From: Desulfitobacterium metallireducens DSM 15288
GTDB taxonomy: Bacteria; Bacillota; Desulfitobacteriia; Desulfitobacteriales; Desulfitobacteriaceae
Reading direction: 5' to 3'
NCBI RefSeq assembly: GCF_000231405.2
Contig: NZ_CP007032.1
Span: 1,364,001-1,428,000, forward strand
DNA length: 64,000 nt
Part shown: in pieces, positions 56,949 through 64,000 of the stretch
How positions within the stretch are numbered: the first letter of the stretch is position 1
Layout: the number at the start of each line of letters is the position of its first letter
The notes under the pieces: model-generated
Seen by the model: only the letters and a program-made list of their open reading frames with translations
Databases searched by the model: none
Told to the model about the DNA's origin: nothing
Translations under genes and position numbers: made by a program

Positions 56949-57323
56949 TTGAAAATTCTCATCTCAAACTCTTCGTCAGACCCGATTTATCAACAGATAT
57001 TTAATCAGATTCAGCAAGCTATTTTTAAAGGTGAATTAAAGGAAGGTGAAGCCCTGCCCTCAATCCGTAATCTCGCGAAGGAACTTCAGATTAGCGTTAT
57101 TACAACGAAACGCGCTTATGACGACTTGGAACAAGATCATTTTATTGAAACTGTTCCAGGAAAAGGTTCTTTTATTGGCATACAAAACAAGGAGCTTATG
57201 CGCGAAAAGCATCTTCGAATTCTCAAAGATCAGCTAATAGAAGGAATTCAGACGGCTAAACTCTTGGGGATACATTTAGATGAACTCCAGAAAATGCTGA
57301 CATTGCTTTATAAGGAGGAGTGA
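56949..57323 (+). CDS. GntR family regulator, YtrA subfamily
   Basis: 124 residues from TTG 56949 (AAGGAGG upstream). The N-terminal winged helix is typical (PIYQQIFNQIQQAIFKGELKEGEALPSIRNLAKELQISVITTKRAYDDLEQDHFIETVPGKGSFI), followed by a short helical dimerisation tail as in YtrA-type proteins. It probably represses its own operon through the palindrome upstream. The expected ABC transporter partner is missing; only a broken small membrane gene follows. Confidence 0.93.
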   Translation: MKILISNSSSDPIYQQIFNQIQQAIFKGELKEGEALPSIRNLAKELQISVITTKRAYDDLEQDHFIETVPGKGSFIGIQNKELMREKHLRILKDQLIEGIQTAKLLGIHLDELQKMLTLLYKEE

Positions 57324-57325
57324 AA

Positions 57326-57493
57326 ATGGATAAAATTTTGAAGTCCATGACTTAACGAAGCATTAGTCTGATTGTTCTCTTGCTCATGTTAATTTTCTTA
57401 GGTATGTCTTTTCTTCAATCCCTTCGTTTTATAATCGTTAGGAGTTCTGAAATTATTTGGAATGCAATTGTACATGAGTTTAGAAAGTTCTAA
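57326..57493 (+). pseudogene. Small membrane protein gene interrupted by a TAA codon
   Basis: ATG 57326 is preceded by a perfect AAGGAGGAG 5 nt upstream. The frame gives MDKILKSMT, then TAA (57353-57355), and stays open for 45 more codons (RSISLIVLLLMLIFLGMSFL, ending EFRKF) to TAA 57491. The whole would be a 55-residue single-pass membrane peptide. Either it is a recent nonsense mutation or translation restarts at an internal ATG (such as 57416). It lies 2 bp after the GntR gene and before the operon terminator. Confidence 0.6.
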
Positions 57494-57503
57494 AGCCTTA
57501 TAT

Positions 57504-57549
57504 ATTACAGGCAGCTTCTGCGAGGAAGCTGCCTGTAATACTGTATATT
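57504..57549 (+). terminator. Terminator of the GntR operon
   Basis: Perfect 15-bp stem ATTACAGGCAGCTTC/GAAGCTGCCTGTAAT. The tail overlaps an ATACTGTATAT that repeats the operator half-site. Confidence 0.9.
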
Positions 57550-57595
57550 TTTCTAAATCTGTGAACTTGTTTTAATAGGGATAACACGTAAACAA

Positions 57596-58348
57596 CTATT
57601 TTACAGCTGGCTCACCCTTGATAGAATGGATTAGTTCAAGAGCATTTTTTACAGTCGCATCCTCACCATCCATCACAAGCGTGATTGCTCCTTCAGAACC
57701 ATTCACGCCACCGGAAGCAATGCATTTGGCATGAACAGGGAAGAGGGCCTCTAAAGCTGTTATTTCGGTAACCACGGTTGCACCAAACATAGGTATTAAC
57801 CCTATCTTATCACCAATGGCTTCATCCGGACGATGCCCAGACATAAACTCGACTGCTTCACGAACATCCGGAACGAGCTTTTCTAAGCCAATGGGTACAA
57901 TGAGCTCTATCCCACGGACATACAATGTGCCTTCTGCTGCCCCAATGGTTCCTCCTGTGAGATTAGAAGCTGCAACAGCTGCTAACCCTGTATGATCCAC
58001 AGCATTTCCACCTTTAATAAAAAGGTCCCCAGGTTCTAATTTTGTAAGGTATTCTTTCCAATGAACATCAGATCTGAGTGCTTTACCTTTCGAAATGATA
58101 AATGGATGAATTTGTTTTTTTTCTGCACTGACCCCAGTTTTACCCTCACTAATGATACCTACTGTATAGGTACTTTTCTCATCTATCCGTATCCCTAAGA
58201 TTTCTTCCGCTAGGAAAGCATTCGTCGTTCCTCCCGCAAGAATGATGGTGTGTTCAGCTAATGCTTTTTGCATAGCAGGCAGAGCTTTAACTCCTTTTGC
58301 AATCAAACGTTTTGACTCACTTGAAGTAAGTGTGATTTGTGCTCGCAT
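57596..58348 (-). CDS. Conserved hypothetical protein, 250 residues
   Basis: From ATG 58348, with AGGAGGAGG 7 nt upstream; a longer frame to 58384 is unsupported. The product has glycine-rich turns that look like a nucleotide- or metabolite-binding enzyme (IILAGGTTNAFLAEEILGI, KPGDLFIKGGNAVDHTG-like, NLTGGTIGAAEGTLYVRGIELIVPIGLEK, MFGATVVTEITALEALF, CIASGGVNGSEGAITLVMDG). I recognise no named family and see no membrane segment. Single gene on the reverse strand. Confidence 0.78.
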   Translation of the reverse strand: MRAQITLTSSESKRLIAKGVKALPAMQKALAEHTIILAGGTTNAFLAEEILGIRIDEKSTYTVGIISEGKTGVSAEKKQIHPFIISKGKALRSDVHWKEYLTKLEPGDLFIKGGNAVDHTGLAAVAASNLTGGTIGAAEGTLYVRGIELIVPIGLEKLVPDVREAVEFMSGHRPDEAIGDKIGLIPMFGATVVTEITALEALFPVHAKCIASGGVNGSEGAITLVMDGEDATVKNALELIHSIKGEPAVK

Positions 58349-58475
58349 TAAATTCCTCCTCCTTATACCATAGGCTTTTTCCAAGGAATCTTTCCTTATT
58401 CATATTCTAAAGCGAATTGAATGAAAGGTCAAAATGTTCGCCAAAAACTACCAGATGAACCGTATATAAAAGTCA

Positions 58476-58504
58476 TTGACAGGTAACGTCTTGGCTGGCA
58501 TAAT
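58476..58504 (+). promoter_or_regulatory. Near-consensus sigma-A promoter of the structured RNA
   Basis: TTGACA (58476-58481), a 17-nt spacer and CATAAT (58499-58504). It is among the best matches to the housekeeping consensus in the window and has no protein gene behind it for 430 bp. Confidence 0.85.
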
Positions 58505-58510
58505 AGAGTC

Positions 58511-58816
58511 ATAGATAAGACTTAATATTTAGTTAGCTTTCCCGCAAAGCTCCAATATGCCAGATTGTGTATAAGTCAAACTTAAATCACCAAAGTAGGT
58601 TTCGAATTTTGTTCCTTCGTAAGATCGCATTCGAGTCTGATCAATCGTTTACCGACATTGGAACATTTTATTCTGTGGGATTGTAATTGGGAATCTAATT
58701 CAGTGGATATCTTTGTCAAGTACCGTTTATAGCTTTCGGTTTTCTTAGAGCTTTGCGGGAATTATATTAAAAACGTCTGGCCGCTTGAACGTAATAGTTT
58801 AAGCGGTCTTTCTTTT
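58511..58816 (+). ncRNA. Structured RNA, possibly 6S RNA
   Basis: This gene-free stretch begins at a strong promoter and ends in a clear terminator. TTCCCGCAAAGCTC (58539-58552) pairs perfectly with GAGCTTTGCGGGAA (58748-58761), a 14-bp closing stem around about 195 nt. Inside, TGTTCC pairs with GGAACA, giving a long rod with open regions. Size and shape resemble Firmicute 6S RNA, which binds sigma-A RNA polymerase. No RNase P, tmRNA or SRP RNA hallmark was found. Identity as 6S is inference; an independent RNA gene is well supported. Confidence 0.65.
58779..58816 (+). terminator. Terminator of the structured RNA
   Basis: GGCCGCTTGAAC pairs with GTTTAAGCGGTC (12 positions, two G-U), followed by TTTCTTTT. 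Confidence 0.9.
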
Positions 58817-58936
58817 AGCAATAAATATAAAAATGATCCAAATTAGGGATTTTTTAGTAACAATTTATTTCTGATAACATAATTTATATTAGGTAAATTC
58901 AATAAACTAAGATTTAAATCACAGGAGGGAAATATT

Positions 58937-59047
58937 ATGGCACTTGGTGGAGTAGTTGTTGACGGATGTGGACCAAACTTCTTACCAGGCATTGCAGTAG
59001 TCGTTGTGATTATCCTTCTGCTTATCGCGATGGGAATCGTCTTCTAA
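58937..59047 (+). CDS. Tiny hydrophobic protein, YjcZ-like sporulation type
   Basis: 36 residues from ATG 58937 with AGGAGGG 8 nt upstream. A short Gly/Cys-containing head is followed by one transmembrane helix (GIAVVVVIILLLIAMGIVF). This is the shape of YjcZ/YczJ small sporulation proteins. It shares its pattern with the next gene, so the pair is a tandem duplication. Confidence 0.75.
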   Translation: MALGGVVVDGCGPNFLPGIAVVVVIILLLIAMGIVF

Positions 59048-59089
59048 TTTCGCATAAGGTCAGACTAAAAATAGAGAGGGAGGATCATT

Positions 59090-59191
59090 ATGTACGGATA
59101 TGCATGTGGCGTACCTTTGGGCGGTTGCGTAGGAGTTGGGATTATTGCGATTGCGATTCTCATCCTTATTGCTCTCGGCGTAATCTTCTAA
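59090..59191 (+). CDS. Second tiny hydrophobic protein, YjcZ-like
   Basis: 33 residues from ATG 59090 with GGGAGG 7 nt upstream: MYGYACGVPLGGCVGVG followed by a helix ending LIALGVIF, closely matching the end of the neighbour (LLIAMGIVF). The cysteine in the head is shared. A strong terminator follows, so the two genes form a unit. Confidence 0.75.
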   Translation: MYGYACGVPLGGCVGVGIIAIAILILIALGVIF

Positions 59192-59217
59192 AAATGGTTT
59201 AAAACTAAATTGAACAG

Positions 59218-59250
59218 GAGGGCGTCCTGAATACAGGGCGCTCTCTTTTT
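59218..59250 (+). terminator. Terminator of the tiny-protein pair
   Basis: GAGGGCGTCCTG pairs over 12 positions with CAGGGCGCTCTC, followed by T5. Confidence 0.92.
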
Positions 59251-59372
59251 ATACATATAAATTTTGCACATGAATAAAAAAGGACATCCTATAACATCCT
59301 AACTTTGGTCTTATTAACATAAGTATTAAACAGATAAGCAATCAATATTGAAATTAAGATAGGAGAATAGGC

Positions 59373-59633
59373 ATGAATTCAAATATTCTCGCTTTAAAAA
59401 GTTTAGAAAAGCTTCTTTTGGCCCAAGGCTTTCTCTACTGTCAAGTAACAGGACAAAGGATTATGTCTGATGAGGAGTTAGCCCTCATAACTATAGGCAA
59501 CGATTCAGGTCAAATTCTAAGTCTGCCTGTACATAAAACTTATTCTAAAGAACTCCTGCAAAACGAATTGAGCACATTTTCACTAGGACTTCCTTCCTTA
59601 GAGGATCTAGAAGAGGATGAAGTACTCTATTAG
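59373..59633 (+). CDS. Hypothetical protein, 86 residues
   Basis: GGAG lies 9 nt before the ATG. The product is soluble, acidic at its end (LPSLEDLEEDEVLY) and has no recognisable motif. It stands alone, with a terminator after it and the pilus locus beyond. Confidence 0.65.
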   Translation: MNSNILALKSLEKLLLAQGFLYCQVTGQRIMSDEELALITIGNDSGQILSLPVHKTYSKELLQNELSTFSLGLPSLEDLEEDEVLY

Positions 59634-59671
59634 AGGTGGGTGCTAGTAGGAGCTTATACAATAAATATATT

Positions 59672-59699
59672 AAAAAAGGCGTAAAGAACGCCTTTTTTC
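59672..59699 (+). terminator. Terminator after the 86-residue gene
   Basis: AAAAAAGGCGT pairs with ACGCCTTTTTT around a short AAGA loop. Confidence 0.9.
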
Positions 59700-59824
59700 T
59701 ACTTCTATACACAATAATCAAATGTCTTTGTAATAGGTTCTGATTTTCTTATTCTCTTTCTAATGATCAATAATCCAATATACATTTCCTTTTTAATCGA
59801 GTACTCTCTTGGATATGACTAGTG

Positions 59825-59852
59825 CTAAAGTCCCTTGAAAGCAAGGACTTAG
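59825..59852 (+). other. Hairpin in the leader region of the pilus locus
   Basis: CTAAAGTCCCTTG pairs with CAAGGACTTAG (two bulges). It is followed by an A run, not a T run, so it is not a forward terminator. The rest of the 354-bp gap to flp is AT-rich and contains TATAAT at 59924-59929, a likely -10 of the pilus promoter. Confidence 0.45.
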
Positions 59853-59987
59853 ATAAAAAAATATAAGCCTTCTCGATTCGACTAATATGACCAATGCTTC
59901 ATGTTAAATTAAATCGAGAGATATATAATAAAGTCAGAAACGAACATTCTAAATAGTTAAAACTATGATGAAGGGATAGTGTTTTCT

Positions 59988-60155
59988 ATGAAAAACAAAT
60001 TGATGGGTATTTTAAAAGATGACGCAGGACAAGCCATGACAGAATATGGATTAATTATTGCATTAGTTGCTGTGGTAGTGATTGTAGCACTTGGAGCTAT
60101 AGGAACAAATCTAAATACTAAATTCTTAGGAATAGGAACAGAGTTAGCCAAATAG
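59988..60155 (+). CDS. flp: Flp/Fap-type pilin
   Basis: 55 residues: a short charged leader, then the type IVb prepilin site Gly14-Gln15 with Glu at +5 and Tyr at +6 (GQAMTEYGLI), and one hydrophobic helix (IIALVAVVVIVALGAIG). This is the standard Flp major pilin. GAAGGGA lies about 11 nt before the ATG. It is followed by a terminator inside the operon, which would raise pilin levels over assembly genes. Confidence 0.93.
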   Translation: MKNKLMGILKDDAGQAMTEYGLIIALVAVVVIVALGAIGTNLNTKFLGIGTELAK

Positions 60156-60201
60156 CTAAACCTGATCCATATCAAATGGTTTAAATTTTAAAATACCATC
60201 T

Positions 60202-60235
60202 ACGACCCTACTGTATTTCAGTAGGGTCGTTTCCA
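60202..60235 (+). terminator. Internal terminator between flp and the assembly genes
   Basis: Perfect 12-bp stem ACGACCCTACTG/CAGTAGGGTCGT followed by TTTCC; the short T tail suggests partial termination. Confidence 0.8.
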
Positions 60236-60250
60236 AAAGGGGGACGCTAC

Positions 60251-60769
60251 ATGGGGCTTACTGAAGTGGTCTTAGGTTTCACATTGAGTATTGCAGCTTT
60301 TACAGATTGGCGGGAACATCGAATCCATAATAAGCTTCTTGGCCCAGCCTTCTTGGTTGCTATATTTTTACAAACCTTCTTTAATGGTTGGGCAGGTTTG
60401 AAAGAAAGCACGATCGGAGCATTGGTTGGATTTGGTATCTTACTGATTCCCTATTTATTTGGTGGAATGGGAGCGGGTGATGTTAAATTGCTTGCTGTCA
60501 TTGGAGCTTTTGGTGGCGCACATTTTGTTATCACCAGTTTCCTCTATGGAGCGATTATTGGGGGAGTTATTTCAGTGGCATTGCTTGTTCGCCATGGAGC
60601 ACTTGGAGCTACACTGAAACGATTTCTTTTGTTATTTCCATTACTATCTAAACCTGAATATCTTAGTGAGGATATGCGGAATGCTCGTAAAGAGAAATTC
60701 CCTTATGGCATCGCTATTGTATTGGGTACTGCACTTGAAATGTTTATACCTTTTCCAGGAGGATTTTAG
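60251..60769 (+). CDS. Prepilin peptidase, CpaA/TadV type (A24)
   Basis: 172 residues, about five helices. Both catalytic aspartates are in their motifs: Asp in FTDWREHRIHN (near residue 18) and GGMGAGDVKLLAVIG (near 78). The short form lacks the methyltransferase domain of PilD, as in Tad systems. It cleaves the Flp prepilin leader. GGGGG precedes the ATG. Confidence 0.92.
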   Translation: MGLTEVVLGFTLSIAAFTDWREHRIHNKLLGPAFLVAIFLQTFFNGWAGLKESTIGALVGFGILLIPYLFGGMGAGDVKLLAVIGAFGGAHFVITSFLYGAIIGGVISVALLVRHGALGATLKRFLLLFPLLSKPEYLSEDMRNARKEKFPYGIAIVLGTALEMFIPFPGGF

Positions 60770-60771
60770 AA

Positions 60772-61161
60772 ATGAAACTTCACAAAGAGGAACAGGGGCA
60801 GGCCTTGGTTGAAATGGCACTTGTATTGCCTCTTCTGTTATTACTTCTCTTTGGGATAATTGAAATGGGTCGGGTAGGATACGCCTATATCACGGTTAGT
60901 AATGCTGCCCGATCCGCTGCTCGAGTCGCTACTACTGGAGGAATGGATCTGGATATTCAAAATGCTGCAATAATTGCTGCCCCCTCTTTAAATGAAGCAG
61001 AACTGACGACAGTAATCACCCCGACGCAGGCTAACCGCCAATCAGGACAAAGTGTCCAAGTCCAAGTCTCCTATCCGGTACACCTCATAGTCCCTCTGAT
61101 TAGCGATATCCTTCCGAATCCTTTTGTAGTCAATTCAACTCTAAGCATGCGTGTAGAATAG
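60772..61161 (+). CDS. TadE-like pseudopilin
   Basis: 129 residues. KEEQGQALVEMALVLPLLLLLLFGIIEMGR shows the TadE site (Gly-Gln with Glu at +5) and hydrophobic helix; the periplasmic-type part follows (ITVSNAARSAARVATTGG). It begins 2 bp after the peptidase stop codon, so it is translationally coupled. It is a minor pseudopilin of the Tad secretion/pilus machine. Confidence 0.9.
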   Translation: MKLHKEEQGQALVEMALVLPLLLLLLFGIIEMGRVGYAYITVSNAARSAARVATTGGMDLDIQNAAIIAAPSLNEAELTTVITPTQANRQSGQSVQVQVSYPVHLIVPLISDILPNPFVVNSTLSMRVE

Positions 61162-61176
61162 AATGGGGGAGAACGA

Positions 61177-62226
61177 ATGGCTATATGGACTCAATTTATG
61201 TTTTTATATATGAAGTTAGCACGGTCGCATGTACCGGAGCCTGAGATAAACTCGTCTGAACGGGGAAGTATAGTCATTCTTGTTGCTTTAGGGATGACTG
61301 TCTTATTAGGAAGTTGCGCAATGGTGGCCGACATCGGGCTGCTCTATGTACAAAAGGCCCGACTTCAAAATGCGGTTGATTCGGCAGCATTGGCTGGAGT
61401 TCAGGAACTCCCAGGTGATACAAATCGCGCTAATCAAGTAGCTGAGGATTATGCCTCGCAAAATGGTGTTAATAATATCACGACGCGTATTGAAGCTAAT
61501 AATTTTGAAATAGCTGTTGCAGGTCAAAAAACGGTCCCTACTTCTTTCGCAAAATTATGGGGAATTAACGAAGAACAAATATCCGCTAATTCAGCGGCAA
61601 TGATGGTCCCTCCCAGTTCATTATCTGGAGCGGTCCCTTTAAGCATACAAGAACAGGACTTCCAATATGGGGCTCTCTATACCTTAAAAACAGGATCAGG
61701 GAATCAGATTACGGGGGAAATTGGAGGTCAATATTATGGCTGGTTTGGTCCCTTGGATCTTACCGGAGGTGGTGCTAGTGATTATGAAGCGAGCTTGACC
61801 AATAATTACCAAGGAAGTTTAAGTATTGGCCAGTTTATTAACACCGAAAACGGTAATATGAGCGGGCCAACAAAACGTGCAGTTGAGACTCGTCTTGCTA
61901 GTGATACGAGAGTGCCCCCTAATACCTTTGATAACCATGATCGTAATGCTCCGGAGATTATTTACGTGCCGATTGTAAAGTTCGCTAATTCTGATCTGAA
62001 TGCAGTATATCAAGTCCAAATTACCGGATTTGCTGCGTTTTTCCTCGAAGGTGTATCAGGAAATGGTACTGACTCAATCATTACGGGTCGTTTCATAAAA
62101 ACTTTAATCACCAGTGGAAAGACTGGGGGAACTCTGGCCGAGCTTCTTAAACAAGAAGAAGATATGAAAAGCGGAACCTCTGGTATAGATTATGGCCTCT
62201 ATGCACCCAAACTCGTTGCGAATTAG
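61177..62226 (+). CDS. TadG-like pilus assembly protein
   Basis: 349 residues. Residues 28-58 carry the Tad_N pattern (ERGSIVILVALGMTVLLGSCAMVADIGLLYVQKARLQNAVDSAALAG) with the single helix; the remainder is extracytoplasmic and repeat-free. TadG anchors or shapes the pilus. A von Willebrand A-like domain, common in longer TadG proteins, is not evident. GGGGGAG precedes the ATG. Confidence 0.85.
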   Translation: MAIWTQFMFLYMKLARSHVPEPEINSSERGSIVILVALGMTVLLGSCAMVADIGLLYVQKARLQNAVDSAALAGVQELPGDTNRANQVAEDYASQNGVNNITTRIEANNFEIAVAGQKTVPTSFAKLWGINEEQISANSAAMMVPPSSLSGAVPLSIQEQDFQYGALYTLKTGSGNQITGEIGGQYYGWFGPLDLTGGGASDYEASLTNNYQGSLSIGQFINTENGNMSGPTKRAVETRLASDTRVPPNTFDNHDRNAPEIIYVPIVKFANSDLNAVYQVQITGFAAFFLEGVSGNGTDSIITGRFIKTLITSGKTGGTLAELLKQEEDMKSGTSGIDYGLYAPKLVAN

Positions 62227-62240
62227 GAGTGAACATAAAT

Positions 62241-62975
62241 ATGCATCGAAAAGGTTTTTTACTACTTGCTTTGATCTGTGGTCTTATTGCGTCGGGCTCA
62301 ATTTATGTTTTCTTAAGTGGGACGCGATCAGGTCCTCAGGAAACTTTAAAGTCACTAGTGATTACTAAAAGTAGTATTCCGGCACGTTCAATCATCAAAG
62401 CGGAGCAGCTCACGACAAAGGAAATTCCGAGTCAGGCATATCCAGTGGGTGGTGCTTCTTCCATTGAAAGCGTGGTTGGCTCTGTTGCCTTAGTTAATTT
62501 AACAGCAGGTGATTCTATTGTTAATTCTGTCATACAACACTCTACAAGTAATGTCACAAATTATTCAGGGTCCATTGCACTTACCGTTCCTGACGGTAAA
62601 AGAGCGGTAGCCATTCCGATTGGGCTTGTGAGTGGGGTAGGGTTTATGGTTAAACCCGGAGATCATGTGGATATTCTCGTAACGATGGATATTAAAGAAC
62701 CCCCTGGAAACGGTCAAACCTATACTAGTTTAGTTGCTCAAGACGTACTGGTCTTAAGTAACGGGGAAAGCTCATCTTCTGATAAAACAAAGGTAGAAGT
62801 GAAATCCTATACTCTTGCCCTCACCGTACCTCAAGCAATGGCTGTAACCTTAGGGAGTGAAAAAGGAAGTATCCGTTTATTATTAAGAAATCCAGTCAAT
62901 ACCGATCAGCGCTCTGATACACCTTTTACAGCAAACAAATATCTCGATCCAAATTACTTCACTCTTTATAAATAA
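62241..62975 (+). CDS. cpaB: Flp pilus assembly protein CpaB (RcpC)
   Basis: 244 residues from ATG 62241 (AGGAG 11 nt upstream; a GTG at 62229 overlaps the ribosome site). One N-terminal helix, then an SAF domain (SLVITKSSIPARSIIKAEQLTTKEIPSQAYP) and the RcpC region (VPDGKRAVAIPIGLVSGVGFMVKPGDHVDILVTM). It controls Tad pilus assembly, probably at the cell wall. Confidence 0.92.
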   Translation: MHRKGFLLLALICGLIASGSIYVFLSGTRSGPQETLKSLVITKSSIPARSIIKAEQLTTKEIPSQAYPVGGASSIESVVGSVALVNLTAGDSIVNSVIQHSTSNVTNYSGSIALTVPDGKRAVAIPIGLVSGVGFMVKPGDHVDILVTMDIKEPPGNGQTYTSLVAQDVLVLSNGESSSSDKTKVEVKSYTLALTVPQAMAVTLGSEKGSIRLLLRNPVNTDQRSDTPFTANKYLDPNYFTLYK

Positions 62976-62988
62976 AGGAGGACTATGA

Positions 62989-64000
62989 ATGAAGCGTATA
63001 GGGGTCCTCATTGTTGATGATATCAGTGATACCCGAGAAAGTGTAAGACGTCTTCTCCAATTTGAGACAGATATTGAAGTCATCGGGGAAGCGGGCGCAG
63101 GCTCTGAAGCTCTGCGCCTAGCGGAAAGCTTACATCCCGACATTGTACTTATGGATATCAATATGCCAGACATGGATGGAATTCGAGCAACTGAATTTCT
63201 TTCCTTGCGCGTTCCTGATTGTGCAGTAATTATAATGTCAGTTCAAGAGGAGCAAGACTATCTCCGACGCGCAATGATGGCAGGAGCTCGCGAATATATT
63301 GTCAAGCCTTTCACAGGGAGTGAATTGTCGAGTACTATTGCCAGAGTCTATGAAATTGAGAGCCGTAAACGCGAGGCTCTCGGGAAACAGCTAGAGGCGC
63401 CGATAGTTACTCCGGAGAAAACCCGAAAAGGTCAGATTATTTCCTTCTTCAGCACAAAGGGAGGAGTCGGTAAAACGAGCTTAGCAACAAACTTAGCCGT
63501 CGAGCTAGCTCGCTCAGGAAAGTATAGAGTACTTCTGATTGATTTGAACTTACAATTTGGGGATGTTTGTGCCTTTTTGAATTTAGCTCCTAAACGTAGT
63601 ATTGCCGATTTAGCTCAGTCGGGTTCTCTTCAATATAGTGAAATTCAGTCCTTTTTATTGACCCATTCTACAGGAATCCAAGTGCTTGCGGCACCTACTC
63701 GTCCCGAATATGCCGATTTTGTTAGCGTCGAACAGGTTGAACAAATTCTTCAAGAAGTTAAATCCCATTTTGATTTTATTATTTGTGATACGGTGAGTCG
63801 TTTCGATGAATTTAGTATGCTTAGTCTTGATCTTGCAGAAACAATCTTTCTTATTGTCGGTATGGACGTCCCCGCACTTAAAAATGCTAAGCTAAGTTTA
63901 GAAACTTTGGAAGGTCTTCATTATATGGACAAAATCAGAGTCGTTCTCAATCGCTCCGGTAAAGAAATGGGACTTGATCTGAAAAATGTGGAAAAAGCAT
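62989..64000 (+). CDS. cpaE: CpaE/TadZ-like pilus localisation protein with receiver domain (3' end missing)
   Basis: 337 residues are visible from ATG 62989 (AAAGGAGG 7 nt upstream) and the frame leaves the window. Residues 1-120 form a response-regulator receiver with the acidic pair (LIVDD), the phosphorylatable Asp in LMDINMP and the Lys in IVKPF. A ParA/MinD-like ATPase follows with the deviant Walker A (STKGGVGKTS near residue 157) and LLIDLNLQFGD. CpaE/TadZ places the pilus machinery at a cell pole. The receiver looks intact, so it could be phosphorylated, unlike the degenerate receivers of many TadZ proteins. Confidence 0.92.
   Translation, partial: MKRIGVLIVDDISDTRESVRRLLQFETDIEVIGEAGAGSEALRLAESLHPDIVLMDINMPDMDGIRATEFLSLRVPDCAVIIMSVQEEQDYLRRAMMAGAREYIVKPFTGSELSSTIARVYEIESRKREALGKQLEAPIVTPEKTRKGQIISFFSTKGGVGKTSLATNLAVELARSGKYRVLLIDLNLQFGDVCAFLNLAPKRSIADLAQSGSLQYSEIQSFLLTHSTGIQVLAAPTRPEYADFVSVEQVEQILQEVKSHFDFIICDTVSRFDEFSMLSLDLAETIFLIVGMDVPALKNAKLSLETLEGLHYMDKIRVVLNRSGKEMGLDLKNVEKA

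Noticed and set aside
58511-58816. tmRNA, RNase P RNA or SRP RNA as the identity of the structured RNA
   Set aside because: The tRNA-like ends and CCA of tmRNA, the GAGGAAAGTCC block of RNase P RNA and the SRP tetraloop region are not present.
59634-59987. Cyclic di-GMP riboswitch upstream of the pilus genes
   Set aside because: The conserved strings of the GEMM-I aptamer are absent; only a simple hairpin is visible.
59963-60175. 70-residue reverse-strand open frame over the flp gene
   Set aside because: It is antisense to a clear Flp pilin with a proper prepilin site and start.

Overview
The window reads as chromosome of a spore-forming, anaerobic, low-GC to mid-GC Firmicute of the Desulfitobacterium/Desulfosporosinus type (Peptococcaceae sensu lato). 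This is inferred from gene content: FloA/NfeD, AddAB, CvfB, YitT, CotF-like and YjcZ-like spore proteins, Bacillus-type Shine-Dalgarno sites with frequent TTG/GTG starts, and a fatty-acid oxidation operon with a membrane ETF:menaquinone oxidoreductase. No tRNA, rRNA, CRISPR array, prophage or transposase was seen; the only mobile element is one group II intron.

Layout. 1-2.0 kb: nfeD (5' end missing), floA and an unusual Gly-x-Glu-Gly repeat protein. 2.1-4.2 kb: divergent cvfB (no ATG/GTG/TTG start at its ribosome site) and an Old Yellow Enzyme. 4.5-12.6 kb: SWIM/SNF2 helicase, MFS transporter, RecQ, phosphodiesterase. 12.8-15.8 kb: mostly reverse strand, with a DUF3793 protein, a small membrane protein, a frameshifted small gene and an M29 aminopeptidase. 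16.0-27.0 kb: a sigma-54 activator (CBS, PAS, AAA+, Fis-type HTH), then a sigma-54 promoter and the operon hbd-bcd-etfB-etfA-FeS oxidoreductase-thl-crt. Together these convert C4 acyl-CoA to acetyl-CoA (or the reverse) and pass electrons through ETF to the quinone pool. 27.2-30.3 kb: an aromatic-acid-exporter-like protein whose terminator is followed directly by a group II intron. 30.3-45.1 kb: small conserved proteins, metallophosphoesterase, heterodimeric ABC exporter, DNA glycosylase-like protein, spore coat protein, split chromate transporter, cardiolipin synthase, YitT, FetAB and a PIN-PhoH protein.

45.3-53.1 kb: addB-addA recombination nuclease. 53.1-56.0 kb: reverse-strand ABC importer of the TrpXYZ type with a possible leader attenuator. 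56.3-59.6 kb: LysM protein, GntR regulator with a 16-bp-arm operator and an interrupted small membrane gene, an unknown 250-residue protein, a structured RNA transcription unit resembling 6S RNA, and tiny hydrophobic sporulation-type proteins. 60.0-64.0 kb: the start of a Tad/Flp pilus locus (flp, prepilin peptidase, TadE, TadG, CpaB, CpaE), which runs off the window.

I found no single clearly new multi-gene system. The best leads are the non-canonical start of cvfB, the 6S-like RNA, the sigma-54 wiring of the beta-oxidation operon, the floA-linked repeat protein, the GntR operon with a nonsense-interrupted membrane peptide, and the open frame beyond the YitT TAG codon. All family assignments are from reading translations without database searches.
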